A stretch of 64,000 nucleotides of DNA from contig OOHK01000004.1 in assembly GCA_900315845.1 (NCBI GenBank), forward strand, positions 78,577 through 142,576, given 5' to 3'. Below the pieces are notes generated by a model that was given only the letters and a program-made list of their open reading frames with translations, had not been told where the DNA came from and made no database searches. Below, piece after piece: positions 1-8,240 of this stretch. Made by a program: the position numbers and the translations under genes. Position 1 is the first letter of the stretch, and the number at the start of each line of letters is the position of its first letter. The DNA comes from Candidatus Avelusimicrobium luingense. GTDB lineage: Bacteria > Elusimicrobiota > Elusimicrobia > Elusimicrobiales > Elusimicrobiaceae.

Positions 1-66
1 CGACGGCAGGGCTCCTAATAGCAAGGCAATTAGTATATATCCGATTTGTTTATTAAAAATGTTCAT
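1..66 (-). CDS. N-terminus of an exported protein, cut by the window edge
   Basis: Only the first 22 codons are inside the window. They encode MNIFNKQIG followed by a hydrophobic run (YILIALLLGAL), which looks like a signal peptide or membrane anchor. A GGGAG ribosome-binding site lies about 10 nt before the ATG, and a promoter with TTGCAC and TACAAT 17 nt apart lies further upstream. The family cannot be told from so little sequence. Confidence 0.6.
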   Translation of the reverse strand, partial: MNIFNKQIGYILIALLLGALPS

Positions 67-117
67 GGAGTTAATCTCCCTGTTTATATAGTCGGTTTAT
101 AGTGCTTCGGTACTTAT

Positions 118-146
118 ATTGTATGCGAGAATTAAAACAAGTGCAA
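118..146 (-). promoter_or_regulatory. Promoter of the left-edge gene
   Basis: On the minus strand, TTGCAC (141-146) and TACAAT (118-123) are separated by exactly 17 nt. The start codon follows about 50 nt later, after a GGGAG ribosome-binding site. A GGGCC-type motif (146-164) abuts the -35 box; similar motifs occur near two other exported-protein genes in the window. Confidence 0.55.
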
Positions 147-185
147 GGGCCAAAAGGCCTAAAGTATATCTGGGACTTTTTTATA

Positions 186-217
186 AAAAACCCCGCCTAT
201 CTGTAAGACAGGCGGGG
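186..217 (-). terminator. Intrinsic terminator after the GH57 gene
   Basis: An 8-bp GC-rich stem (191-198 with 210-217) is followed on the minus strand by a run of U. It lies 19 bp past the stop of the GH57 gene. Confidence 0.85.
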
Positions 218-235
218 GAAAATGACAACGTTGAA

Positions 236-1858
236 TTAGTATTTGCGCAAGACGGCTTCTTTGGACGCAGACGAATAGACGTTATAATCCATTTGTTGGA
301 AGATAGAATCTTTTTGTTCCAATTCATAGACATATCCTTCGTTAATGCGGTTGCCTTGTACTTGCTCATACAATTCGTTGAACCGTTTGACGTGATCTTT
401 GGTGCGTTTGGTAGAGTACTCTTTAGCGGTACCGGTTGTCATCAAGAACGCCCAATCGGACGATTGCATCAATACAAGTTCACGCGCGAGTTGATTTAAC
501 GCACGGCGCAATAAACCGTCTGCATTGGGGAATTTATTAGCCAATTCCATCATGCGTTCGGACGATTTAATCAAATGGCGGTAAATCCAGTCGTTACCGC
601 TGTTAAGCCATACGTCGTGGTATCCTTTGTCGCCCCACGAGGACATGGAAGGTTGTACCACTTGGTTTTGCGGGTACATTTCCAAATATTCGCTGGGAGT
701 AATGAGTTTAATTTCGTTTTGATCGTAATAGATTTTTTTGAATAAATACTCTAAGAAATCAATCCCTTCATACCACCAGTGTCCGTAGAGTTCCGCGTCA
801 TACATAGAAACGACGAGCGGTTTGCGGTCAATAATGGTGCTTAAATATTCAATCTGTTTTTGGCGGTTGAACATAAAGTTTCCGGCGTGTTGGGCGGCCA
901 CTTCACGTGCGGCATACGGGTCGTACGCTTGCTTTTGGTTTAAGGCCACTTTACCGGTAATTTTATGGTATTTCATACCGATATTGCGGCGTACACCGTC
1001 GGAGTGTAGATACGGTTTAATATAATCGTAATCTAAATCGTAGCCAAGGTCGCGGTAAAATTCGCGGTAGCGCGGATCACCGGGGTAACCCGATTCGGCA
1101 CTCCACACTTGTTGGGCCGATTCCATATCGCGCGCAAACGCGGCTACGCCCGTTTGCGGGCAATACACCGGGGCGTAAATACCATATTTGGGGCGCGGGG
1201 TTCCGTGCAAGATACCATGGGCTTCCGTAAAGAAGAAGCGGATTCCTTCATCACGTAAAAATTTATCATCGCCCGGATTATAGGCACATTCGGCCAGCCA
1301 GATTCCGCGCGGATTTTTACCAAAGCGGCTGCGGTAGTCATGCGCGGCAATTTTGATTTGGGCATTGACACTTTCTTTGTGCACCATCAGCGGTAAATAA
1401 CCGTGTGTCGCACAGCAAGTGATAATTTCCAACTTGCCCATATCTTGGAATTTTTTGAACCCTTGCAAGACGTGCCGATGATAGCGGTTTTCAAATAAAT
1501 CTTGGTAACGGCGGAACTTGTTAAAATACATCCGCGCTACGCCTTCAAATTCGGTACCTTGGGTGCGGTTGAGTTCTTTTTGCGATAATTCCACCCGTTG
1601 GTTTAAGTAATGGGCAAACCGTTCTACTAAGAGCGGATCTTCCATCATGTTGCAAAGAGGCGGAGTAAGCGTCATGGTCAGGCGGAAATCGGTACCTTCT
1701 TCGGTCAGGTTTTCAAAGACGTTAAGCAGCGGAATATAGGTTTCCACCATGGCTTCGTAAAACCAATCTTCTTCCAAAAAGTCCGGATATTCCGGGTGTT
1801 TAATAAACGGCAAGTGCGCGTGTAAGACGAGTGCTAAATATCCTTTTTCTTGTCCCAT
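236..1858 (-). CDS. GH57 family 1,4-alpha-glucan branching enzyme
   Basis: The 540-residue protein is a glycoside hydrolase family 57 (DUF1957-type) enzyme, probably forming alpha-1,6 branches in glycogen in the cytoplasm. The N-terminal motif LVLHAHLPF is the family's first signature. GIWLAECAYNPG near residue 183 carries the expected nucleophile Glu, and MYDAELYGHWWYEG near residue 350 carries the expected acid/base Asp. The length matches bacterial GH57 branching enzymes and there is no signal peptide. The gene begins 2 bp after the stop of the DUF4912 gene, so the two are probably translationally coupled. A terminator follows. A maltogenic GH57 activity is possible, but the Asp-containing motif favours branching. 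Confidence 0.88.
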   Translation of the reverse strand: MGQEKGYLALVLHAHLPFIKHPEYPDFLEEDWFYEAMVETYIPLLNVFENLTEEGTDFRLTMTLTPPLCNMMEDPLLVERFAHYLNQRVELSQKELNRTQGTEFEGVARMYFNKFRRYQDLFENRYHRHVLQGFKKFQDMGKLEIITCCATHGYLPLMVHKESVNAQIKIAAHDYRSRFGKNPRGIWLAECAYNPGDDKFLRDEGIRFFFTEAHGILHGTPRPKYGIYAPVYCPQTGVAAFARDMESAQQVWSAESGYPGDPRYREFYRDLGYDLDYDYIKPYLHSDGVRRNIGMKYHKITGKVALNQKQAYDPYAAREVAAQHAGNFMFNRQKQIEYLSTIIDRKPLVVSMYDAELYGHWWYEGIDFLEYLFKKIYYDQNEIKLITPSEYLEMYPQNQVVQPSMSSWGDKGYHDVWLNSGNDWIYRHLIKSSERMMELANKFPNADGLLRRALNQLARELVLMQSSDWAFLMTTGTAKEYSTKRTKDHVKRFNELYEQVQGNRINEGYVYELEQKDSIFQQMDYNVYSSASKEAVLRKY

Positions 1859-1860
1859 AC

Positions 1861-2730
1861 TTATTTCCCTTGTTCGCGGAGCGCTTTGATGTTGATATGG
1901 CGCGTCTTATCGCCTTTAGCGTTGCGCGCGTGGATAGGCAAATCTACCACGCTTCCCGCCGGCAAATGCTGGCGGATGGAGAATTTGCCTTCTTTAAGTT
2001 CAATGTCTTTCCCGTTAATACTGACAATGGCGTTTCTGGAAGCCGATCCGTAAATGATGATTTCGCAATCGGCTTTGAGCCAAATATCTTCGTCTTCTTG
2101 TACTTTATCCAAATGCAAAGAGAAAGACGACCACGAACTCGGGGCGCCGGAAGGTGTCAGTTCGGTCAGTTTCCAGCGTTGGCTGACTACTTGCATGCGT
2201 TCGCTGGCGCCTAAACCGATATAATCGGCTCCGGAAAGTTTTAAGAGTTTTTGGAAGTCACCTTCCACAATCATCCATTTATCGTCAATAATATCGGATA
2301 CTCTGCCGGGCGGCAACGCGGTCATATTGCTGCGCGAAACGAGAATAAAACGTCCGTCAGCGGTTAGATAACCCAAATCGGCTACATAACTGCGGCCGGA
2401 TTGTGGGGCGTTGATGTACCAACTGCGTGCTTCAAAAATAACCGGCATATCATAATGGCAAACGTCATTTTCGCCGTTAAATACTTCCACATCGGTTACG
2501 TCGTGCAAGCGGATAATGGTGCGGGCATTATTCAAGGTTTCTTGCCCGTATTGGCTGGCTACACAATCTAATGTGTTTTGGGTGATTTCCCAAAATAAGA
2601 ATAACCAGGCCGGGTCTTTGGGCAAAAGGTAACTTTCTGTTTTGCCGTATCCAGCGGGGATGTCAGCTTCCGCGTGGATATCTTTTTGTATATTTCTTAC
2701 GAGTGACCCCGAAGATAAGTTGTTTTCCAT
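1861..2730 (-). CDS. DUF4912 domain protein
   Basis: This 289-residue protein contains the DUF4912 signature LPKDPAWLFLFWEIT near residues 38-52. The remainder is beta-rich, with YIGLGASE and WSSFSL segments. Members of this family commonly sit next to GH57 glucanases; a carbohydrate-related role is inferred from that and not shown. I chose the ATG at 2730 because AGAGGA lies about 10 nt upstream. A longer reading from a TTG at 2757 would start upstream of that ribosome-binding site. It is the first gene of a two-gene unit with the branching enzyme. No signal peptide or membrane segment is visible. Confidence 0.75.
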   Translation of the reverse strand: MENNLSSGSLVRNIQKDIHAEADIPAGYGKTESYLLPKDPAWLFLFWEITQNTLDCVASQYGQETLNNARTIIRLHDVTDVEVFNGENDVCHYDMPVIFEARSWYINAPQSGRSYVADLGYLTADGRFILVSRSNMTALPPGRVSDIIDDKWMIVEGDFQKLLKLSGADYIGLGASERMQVVSQRWKLTELTPSGAPSSWSSFSLHLDKVQEDEDIWLKADCEIIIYGSASRNAIVSINGKDIELKEGKFSIRQHLPAGSVVDLPIHARNAKGDKTRHINIKALREQGK

Positions 2731-2782
2731 AATTTTTTTCCTCTTTATATAGTTCAAAATGATAGTTTTGTTACTCTTTATT

Positions 2783-2791
2783 ATTATACCA
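2783..2791 (-). promoter_or_regulatory. Extended -10 promoter of the DUF4912-GH57 unit
   Basis: On the minus strand TGGTATAAT forms an extended -10 element with a perfect TATAAT. The start codon is about 50 nt downstream and has a normal ribosome-binding site. No good -35 box is seen, as is common for extended -10 promoters. Confidence 0.55.
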
Positions 2792-2830
2792 TTTTTGAAC
2801 CTTAAAAAGGGGAAAACAAACCGGGGGTAA

Positions 2831-3724
2831 TTATTTTGCGTCTACTTTCTTTTGTATGAGCCACAAACTGATAAATAATAAACTCAGCCCTATCAGTTCT
2901 GTGGTATGGGGGATTCGCCCGCGGAAGATAATATCGGTTCCCATAGCCACAATGGGAACAATATACGTTACCGAGGCCATACGCGTAGCGCCCCAGCGCT
3001 TGATTAAGGCTACCATCAATAAGAAAGCAATCGCGGAAGAAAATACCCCCGCACACACAATAGAAATAATTACTTTGGGGGTAAAGTCGGTCAAGTGCGG
3101 CAACGGCTCGGTAATTAATGCCACCAGTAACAATAGAATCGCGGCGAAAATATATTGGTATTGGGTATTGGCTTGCCACGAAATGGAAGTCTTATCTACC
3201 ATGATTTTTTTGGTAAGTACGTTGGCCAGCCCATACGAAACCGCCATAATAAGCAGTGCCCCGCAACCCAACAACTCCATCATATTCTCGGGTGTGCTTG
3301 CGCGTAGTTGCGGATACATAATGACTATCATCCCCGCCAACCCCATCAGCACTCCTGCCGCCCGCCGCCATGTAAAGCGGTCTACGCCTTTTAGCAAGAT
3401 AGCGCCGGCAATAAAACTCCATATAGGGGATGTCCCGTTGAAAATTCCGGCCACGGTGGGGGCGGTATATTGCAACGCCCAGGCACGCGCCGCAAACGGC
3501 AATAAAATCAGCAAAAAACTAATGAGAGCCGGTCTCCATAATTCACGCACCGGATATTGAAAATGTTCCCTCCGGAAACGAAAGAAAAATAAAAAGAATA
3601 TCAGCCCAGCTACTACTTGAAAGAATGTTCCCCAACACGGCGAAAGAACTTCTACCATGTTTTTGGTAGCCAAATAAGCCGTTCCCCAACACAGGGCCAA
3701 ACAAAATGCCAAAACATAACTCAT
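2831..3724 (-). CDS. EamA/DMT-superfamily transporter
   Basis: The 297-residue protein has about ten hydrophobic helices and the two-repeat layout of the drug/metabolite transporter superfamily. ALCWGTAYLATK opens the first EamA repeat, and the second begins around GCGALLIMAVSYGLANVLTKK. It is probably an inner-membrane metabolite exporter; the substrate cannot be read from sequence. The start at 3724 is chosen because a perfect TATAAT lies 7 nt upstream of this ATG, suggesting a leaderless message. A longer reading would use a TTG at 3764-3766 upstream of that box. It is transcribed divergently from the zinc-uptake operon. Confidence 0.85.
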   Translation of the reverse strand: MSYVLAFCLALCWGTAYLATKNMVEVLSPCWGTFFQVVAGLIFFLFFFRFRREHFQYPVRELWRPALISFLLILLPFAARAWALQYTAPTVAGIFNGTSPIWSFIAGAILLKGVDRFTWRRAAGVLMGLAGMIVIMYPQLRASTPENMMELLGCGALLIMAVSYGLANVLTKKIMVDKTSISWQANTQYQYIFAAILLLLVALITEPLPHLTDFTPKVIISIVCAGVFSSAIAFLLMVALIKRWGATRMASVTYIVPIVAMGTDIIFRGRIPHTTELIGLSLLFISLWLIQKKVDAK

Positions 3725-3731
3725 ATTTTTT

Positions 3732-3787
3732 ATTATAATAAATTTTGCGTCGTAAAATAACCGCAATTTCGTGGGAAATCGTATAAT
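3732..3787. promoter_or_regulatory. Divergent -10 boxes for the EamA gene and znuA
   Basis: On the minus strand TATAAT (3732-3737) is 7 nt before the EamA start. On the plus strand TATAAT (3782-3787) is 7 nt before the znuA start. Neither gene has a convincing Shine-Dalgarno sequence, so both messages probably begin at or next to the start codon. No Zur-like palindrome was evident. Confidence 0.55.
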
Positions 3788-3794
3788 ATATAGG

Positions 3795-4685
3795 ATGAAA
3801 AAATTTTTAGGATTTGTGCTTGTAATTATTTTAATCGTAGGGGCGGTGTTTTGTTTGCGAAAACCGGTCTCCCCGAAAAGGGCTGCTTCGCAAGTCGCGG
3901 TTGTTACGTCGGGCTATGTGCCGTATATATTAGTGCGCGAAATCAGCGGCGGACGTATCACGCCGGAAATGTTACTTGCTCCCGGATCCGAACCGCATAG
4001 TTTTGAGCCGTCCCCGGGAAGTCTGATTGCGGTGCATAACGCGCAAGCATTTTTTTATGTTTCGCCCACCTTGGAGCCTTGGGTTAAAGACGTGTTGGGC
4101 GCCGCCGGTGAAAATACGCGTGTGGTGGCTTTAGCTGATGCGGTTATTCCTACGGATGATCCGCACGTTTGGATGGACTTTGATAATGTGGTCAAAATGG
4201 CACAACTGGTGCAAGAAACTTTATCACAACTTGACCCGAAAAACGCTTCGCTATATGCTGAAAATTTTACCCGTTTTTCCCAAGAAATTTCCGCGTTGGA
4301 CGGCGAATTTAAGCAAGTATTATTATCGTGTGAAAACCGCGAAATTATTCATATCGGTCATTTGGCTTTTGGGGCACTTGCCAAGCGGTATAATTTAGCA
4401 CTTACCGCGCTGGCGGGGTCGTCGCACGACGGCGAACACTCGGCCAAAAGGCTTACGGAACTTGTTAAACATATCCGTGCGGCTAACGTAAAAGCGTTAT
4501 TTACGGAAGATGCCGTTTCGCCGCGTTTAGCCCAAACGGTGGCAGTAGAAACCGGAGCGCAACTGTTACCCTTATATACAATAGAAGATATTTCCAAGGA
4601 TGATTTCAAGCGCGGGGCCACTTATCAGGAATTGATGCACCGGAACTTAGCAAGTTTACAAGAGGGGTTAAAATGTCAGAAGTAA
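3795..4685 (+). CDS. znuA: Zinc/manganese ABC transporter substrate-binding protein
   Basis: The 296-residue protein belongs to the cluster A-I (TroA/ZnuA) metal-binding family that delivers Zn2+ or Mn2+ to an ABC importer. Ligand motifs are visible in order: EPHSFEP, DPHVWMD, HIGHLAF, and a late acidic motif FTEDAVS. An N-terminal hydrophobic segment (residues 5-20) anchors or exports it. A Cys follows (AVFC), but this is not a canonical lipobox. The usual His-rich loop is short. The ATG at 3795 is preferred over an in-frame GTG at 3771 because the -10 box lies between them. The gene overlaps znuC by 13 bp. Confidence 0.88.
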   Translation: MKKFLGFVLVIILIVGAVFCLRKPVSPKRAASQVAVVTSGYVPYILVREISGGRITPEMLLAPGSEPHSFEPSPGSLIAVHNAQAFFYVSPTLEPWVKDVLGAAGENTRVVALADAVIPTDDPHVWMDFDNVVKMAQLVQETLSQLDPKNASLYAENFTRFSQEISALDGEFKQVLLSCENREIIHIGHLAFGALAKRYNLALTALAGSSHDGEHSAKRLTELVKHIRAANVKALFTEDAVSPRLAQTVAVETGAQLLPLYTIEDISKDDFKRGATYQELMHRNLASLQEGLKCQK

Positions 4686-5464
4686 TCAACGCGAAAAATG
4701 TGACGTTTGCCTATGCTCGGTTACCCGTATTGGAAAACATTTCGTTTACGGTGCAAGCGGGCGATTATATCGGCCTTATCGGCCCGAACGGCGGCGGAAA
4801 AACGACGCTACTGAAAGTGTTGCTTGGTTTGCAAAAAGGCAAGGGAGAAATCAACCTGTTCGGTACACCCTTGGAAAAATTTACAGGGTGGGATAAAATC
4901 GGGTATTTGGCGCAAAAAAGCCCGGTAGCACAAAGCCGCTTTCCGATTTGTGCCGAAGAAGTTGTTTTGATGGGGCTTCCCGGCCGCGGGGCCGGTGTCA
5001 GCCGCAACGAATTAAAAGAAGTATATGATGCTATGCAACAAACCCGCACGCGCAAATACGCAGGTCGGCTTTTTAACGATTTATCTATCGGGCAACAACA
5101 ACGCGTTCTTTTAGCGCGGGCACTCGTCAGCAAGCCGCAACTCTTAATTTTAGATGAGCCGTCCACCGCGTTGGATGCCCAGTCTCGCGAAATGTTTTTT
5201 GATTTACTGGGCGAACTTAATACCAAATATCATACCACCATTTTACTGATTACGCACGATACGGGCGAAGTGGGAAAATATATTTCTAAATTTATGTATG
5301 TGGATAAATCGCTTGTGTTTTTCGGCACGAAAGAAGAATTTTGCCACTCGGCGGCCGTTGCCAAAAAATTAGGCCCCTTTGCCCAACATACTATTGACCA
5401 TTTACATAATACGCACGGGCATTGTCCGCTCGGGGCTAACTGTAAGGAGTGCCACCATGATTGA
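4673..5464 (+). CDS. znuC: Zinc/metal ABC transporter ATP-binding protein with Cys/His-rich tail
   Basis: The 263-residue ATPase has Walker A GPNGGGKTT, signature LSIGQQQR, and Walker B LLILDEPSTALD followed by the H-loop LLITHD. It energises metal import with ZnuA and ZnuB at the inner membrane. The last ~25 residues are unusual: they hold seven His and three Cys in a short stretch (HLHNTHGHCPLG, then CKECHHD), which could bind metal. It overlaps znuA upstream (13 bp) and znuB downstream (8 bp), indicating one translationally coupled operon. Confidence 0.92.
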   Translation: MSEVINAKNVTFAYARLPVLENISFTVQAGDYIGLIGPNGGGKTTLLKVLLGLQKGKGEINLFGTPLEKFTGWDKIGYLAQKSPVAQSRFPICAEEVVLMGLPGRGAGVSRNELKEVYDAMQQTRTRKYAGRLFNDLSIGQQQRVLLARALVSKPQLLILDEPSTALDAQSREMFFDLLGELNTKYHTTILLITHDTGEVGKYISKFMYVDKSLVFFGTKEEFCHSAAVAKKLGPFAQHTIDHLHNTHGHCPLGANCKECHHD

Positions 5465-6263
5465 GTTTTTAAGTTATGGTTTTGTGCAACGCGGGTTGGT
5501 GGCAGGGAGTTTGGTGGCCGCCGCGTGTGCGCTTTTAGGTGTATTTTTGGTGCTCAAGCGATTGTCTTTAATCGGCGACGGCATGAGCCACGTGTGTTTG
5601 ACGGGGGTGGCGGTAGCATTACTGATGGGTGCAAGCCCGGTGTATGTGTCTATCCCGGTAGTGATGGCGGCGTCTTTGGGAATTATGAAACTGACACAAA
5701 AATTCAAAATTTACGGGGATGCGGCTATCGGTATTGTAAGTGCGGCGGGGTTATCTGTCGGGTTGCTTTTGACGGCACTGGCCGGTGGGTTTAATACCGA
5801 TTTGCTGGGTTATTTATTCGGCAGTATTTTAACGGTCACCGTAGGTGAAGCCCTCTTGTGTGGTGTATTGCTTGCCATAGTGGCGGGGGGAATTTTGGCT
5901 TTTTACCGTTTACTTGTGGCGACGTGCTTTGATGAATCTTTTGCCCATACGCGCGGTGTTCCTACGCACACGGTCAATACGGCCCTTGTACTGATTACGT
6001 CCGTAGCCGTAGTGCTATCGTTTAAGGTAGTAGGTATCTTTTTGATTTCCGCCCTTATTATTATTCCGCCCGTCAGTGCGCTACTTGTCTCGCGTACGTT
6101 TAAGCAAGTATTATGGCTGTCCGCCGTTTTTGCGGTGGCCAGCGTGTGGGTAGGGGTGTATGGGTCGTTCGTGCTTAATATCCCGTCGGGCGCGGCGATT
6201 ATTTTAGTCAATTTGATTGTTTTGGCGGCATGCTATGTATGCAAAGGGGTGGGCCGTGAATAA
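5457..6263 (+). CDS. znuB: Zinc/metal ABC transporter permease
   Basis: The 268-residue integral membrane protein belongs to the ABC-3 permease family, with about eight hydrophobic helices. Typical motifs include LKRLSLIGDGMSHV near the N-terminus and a polar segment in the C-terminal half (FDESFAHTRGVPT). It forms the channel for ZnuA-delivered metal. The ATG at 5457 is preferred because AAGGAG lies just upstream; a longer reading from 5379 would fall inside znuC. The stop overlaps the start of nth. Confidence 0.9.
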   Translation: MIEFLSYGFVQRGLVAGSLVAAACALLGVFLVLKRLSLIGDGMSHVCLTGVAVALLMGASPVYVSIPVVMAASLGIMKLTQKFKIYGDAAIGIVSAAGLSVGLLLTALAGGFNTDLLGYLFGSILTVTVGEALLCGVLLAIVAGGILAFYRLLVATCFDESFAHTRGVPTHTVNTALVLITSVAVVLSFKVVGIFLISALIIIPPVSALLVSRTFKQVLWLSAVFAVASVWVGVYGSFVLNIPSGAAIILVNLIVLAACYVCKGVGRE

Positions 6264-6900
6264 CAAGCAACTTCCCGTTGAGCAGCTGCTAAAAGAATTA
6301 AAAAAACTATATCCCAAACATGTGATCCCTTTGCACCACAAAAGCGCGTGGGAGTTATTATGTGCCGTTATTTTATCGGCCCAGTGTACCGACGCGCGCG
6401 TGAACACCATTACACCGCATTTATTCAAAAAATACCCTACCGTGTATGATTTAGCCAAAGCCGATATTAAAGATGTGGAAAAAATTATCCACTCGGCGGG
6501 TTTTTATCATAGCAAAGCCCTTTCTTTGATAGAAATGTCCAAGCGCATTTGTGATGTGTACGGCGGCGAAGTCCCGCAAACGATGGATGATTTGCTGACG
6601 CTTCGCGGCGTGGCGCGCAAAACGGCCAATGTGATGCTCGGCGATTATTTCAAAAAACCCGCGGGTATTGTGGTGGATACGCACGTCAAACGCTTGGCGT
6701 TTCGGCTGGGACTTACCAAACAAACAGATCCCGTTAAAGTGGAAAAAGACCTGACAAAACTTATTCCGTATAAGTATTGGGGGTGGGTGGCGATTGCGCT
6801 TATTTTACACGGACGCAATATTTGCCCGGCGCGAAAACCTGCGTGCGACAAATGCACACTTGCAAAATACTGTGCTAAACGCGGTGTGAAAATTAGTTGA
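6256..6900 (+). CDS. nth: Endonuclease III
   Basis: The 214-residue DNA glycosylase/AP lyase removes oxidised pyrimidines in base-excision repair. The helix-hairpin-helix reads LRGVARKTANVML and supplies the catalytic Lys; VVDTHV supplies the catalytic Asp. Four Cys spaced C-x6-C-x2-C-x5-C near the C-terminus form the expected [4Fe-4S] site. I chose the GTG at 6256, overlapping the znuB stop, with AAGGGG about 7 nt upstream. It ends the zinc operon, and a strong hairpin lies about 105 bp later. The link with zinc uptake is probably positional. Confidence 0.95.
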   Translation: MNNKQLPVEQLLKELKKLYPKHVIPLHHKSAWELLCAVILSAQCTDARVNTITPHLFKKYPTVYDLAKADIKDVEKIIHSAGFYHSKALSLIEMSKRICDVYGGEVPQTMDDLLTLRGVARKTANVMLGDYFKKPAGIVVDTHVKRLAFRLGLTKQTDPVKVEKDLTKLIPYKYWGWVAIALILHGRNICPARKPACDKCTLAKYCAKRGVKIS

Positions 6901-7004
6901 GTGTATAGGCCTACACGCTGTGAAAATTCCCCAGAGAAGTTCCCTTTAGAATTTTTTTCTTTGTCAATTCAATGGATAAATTCGGTTGGAATATCGGAAA
7001 TACG

Positions 7005-7043
7005 CAAACAAGGCCGCAAATCATGTGTTTGCGGCCTTGCTTG
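7005..7043. terminator. Hairpin terminator between nth and the Na+ pump operon
   Basis: Twelve pairs (CAAGGCCGCAAA, 7009-7020, with 7028-7039) enclose a short loop between two convergent genes. It probably terminates oadB, the last gene of its operon, and may stop nth transcripts too. The U-run is imperfect on both sides. Confidence 0.65.
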
Positions 7044-7068
7044 TATATTTATAAGGATACGATTGTTT

Positions 7069-8232
7069 TTATTTTAACAACGCCAGTAATACACCGGCCG
7101 CTACTGCGCTGCCGATGACTCCCGCTACGTTGGGGCCCATCGCGTGCATTAACAAGTAGTTTTGCTTGTCATATTCAAGCCCTACTTTGTTAGATACGCG
7201 TGCGGCCATCGGTACGGCAGATACGCCTGCGGAACCGATAAGCGGGTTGATTTTTGTTTTGCTAAATACGTTCATCAGTTTAGCCAATAGCACACCTGAC
7301 GCGGTGGCAATAGAGAACGCAATAATACCCAGTACCAAAATACCAAGTGTTTCGGTAACTAAAAAGTGATCGGCCTGTAATTTGGATCCTACGGACAACC
7401 CGAGCAAAATAGTAACGATATTGCAAAATTCGTTTTGCAAAGTTTTGCTCAAGCGTTCGGCTACGCCCGATTCTTTGACCAAGTTACCAAACGTTAGTGC
7501 CCCGATTAACGGTGCGGCAGACGGCAACAACAACGCGCACAGTAACAAAATAACAATCGGGAACAAGATTTTTTCACGTTTAGATACCGGGCGCAATTGC
7601 GTCATGCGGATTTTGCGTTCGGCATCGGTGGTCAAAAGTTTCATAATAGGCGGTTGGATAATCGGCACGAGCGCCATATATGAATAAGCGGCTACGGCAA
7701 TGGCTCCGAGTAAATCGGGTGCCAAACGTGACGTCAAATAAATAGATGTCGGGCCGTCCGCCCCGCCGATAATACCAATGGAAGCGGCTTCTTTTAAGCC
7801 AAAGGCAAACAGTTGGTTATCGCCGATGTAAACGTACGATAAACCTACTGCACCAATAAGCGTAGCAAAAATACCAAACTGCGCCGCACCGCCCAGTAAT
7901 GCCATTTTGGGGTTAGCAATCAGCGGCCCAAAGTCTGTCATCGCGCCAACTGCCATAAAGATAAACAGCGGGAATAATCCCGTATTGATCCCGGCGTTAA
8001 ATACAATGCCTAAAAAGCCGTTCGGCCCGGCGATTTCTTCGCCAACCGGCATGGGGATATTGGCCAGTAATCCGCCAAAGGCAATCGGCACGAGAAGCAG
8101 CGGCTCAAACTGTTTTTTAATGCCGAGCCACAACAAGAAACAGCAAACGGCAATCATGACTAATTGTTGCCACGAAACGGAGTAAATACCCGTTGTTTGC
8201 CAAATTTGATTAAATGCTTGTGCAAAGTCCAT
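7069..8232 (-). CDS. oadB: Na+-translocating decarboxylase beta subunit
   Basis: The 387-residue, mostly hydrophobic protein is the membrane subunit of biotin-dependent sodium-pumping decarboxylases (OadB/GcdB/MmdB). It decarboxylates carboxybiotin and exports Na+. The family-defining motif [15 protein letters not shown], with the conserved functional Asp, is intact. A second conserved helix reads [15 protein letters not shown]. Length is close to the usual 380-430 residues. It lies 8 bp after the alpha subunit gene and is the last gene of the operon. Confidence 0.93.
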   Translation of the reverse strand: MDFAQAFNQIWQTTGIYSVSWQQLVMIAVCCFLLWLGIKKQFEPLLLVPIAFGGLLANIPMPVGEEIAGPNGFLGIVFNAGINTGLFPLFIFMAVGAMTDFGPLIANPKMALLGGAAQFGIFATLIGAVGLSYVYIGDNQLFAFGLKEAASIGIIGGADGPTSIYLTSRLAPDLLGAIAVAAYSYMALVPIIQPPIMKLLTTDAERKIRMTQLRPVSKREKILFPIVILLLCALLLPSAAPLIGALTFGNLVKESGVAERLSKTLQNEFCNIVTILLGLSVGSKLQADHFLVTETLGILVLGIIAFSIATASGVLLAKLMNVFSKTKINPLIGSAGVSAVPMAARVSNKVGLEYDKQNYLLMHAMGPNVAGVIGSAVAAGVLLALLK

Positions 8233-8240
8233 AGCAACTC

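Noticed and set aside
2731..2757. TTG at 2757 as start of the DUF4912 gene
   Set aside because: The downstream ATG at 2730 has AGAGGA at good spacing; the TTG has none and lies upstream of it.
2856..3560. 234-codon open frame on the plus strand opposite the EamA gene
   Set aside because: Antisense shadow of a membrane-protein gene; it has no ribosome-binding site and no recognisable motifs.
6903..6922. Palindrome-like GTGTATAGGCCTACAC after nth
   Set aside because: Imperfect by one base, without a U-run; it may be incidental.
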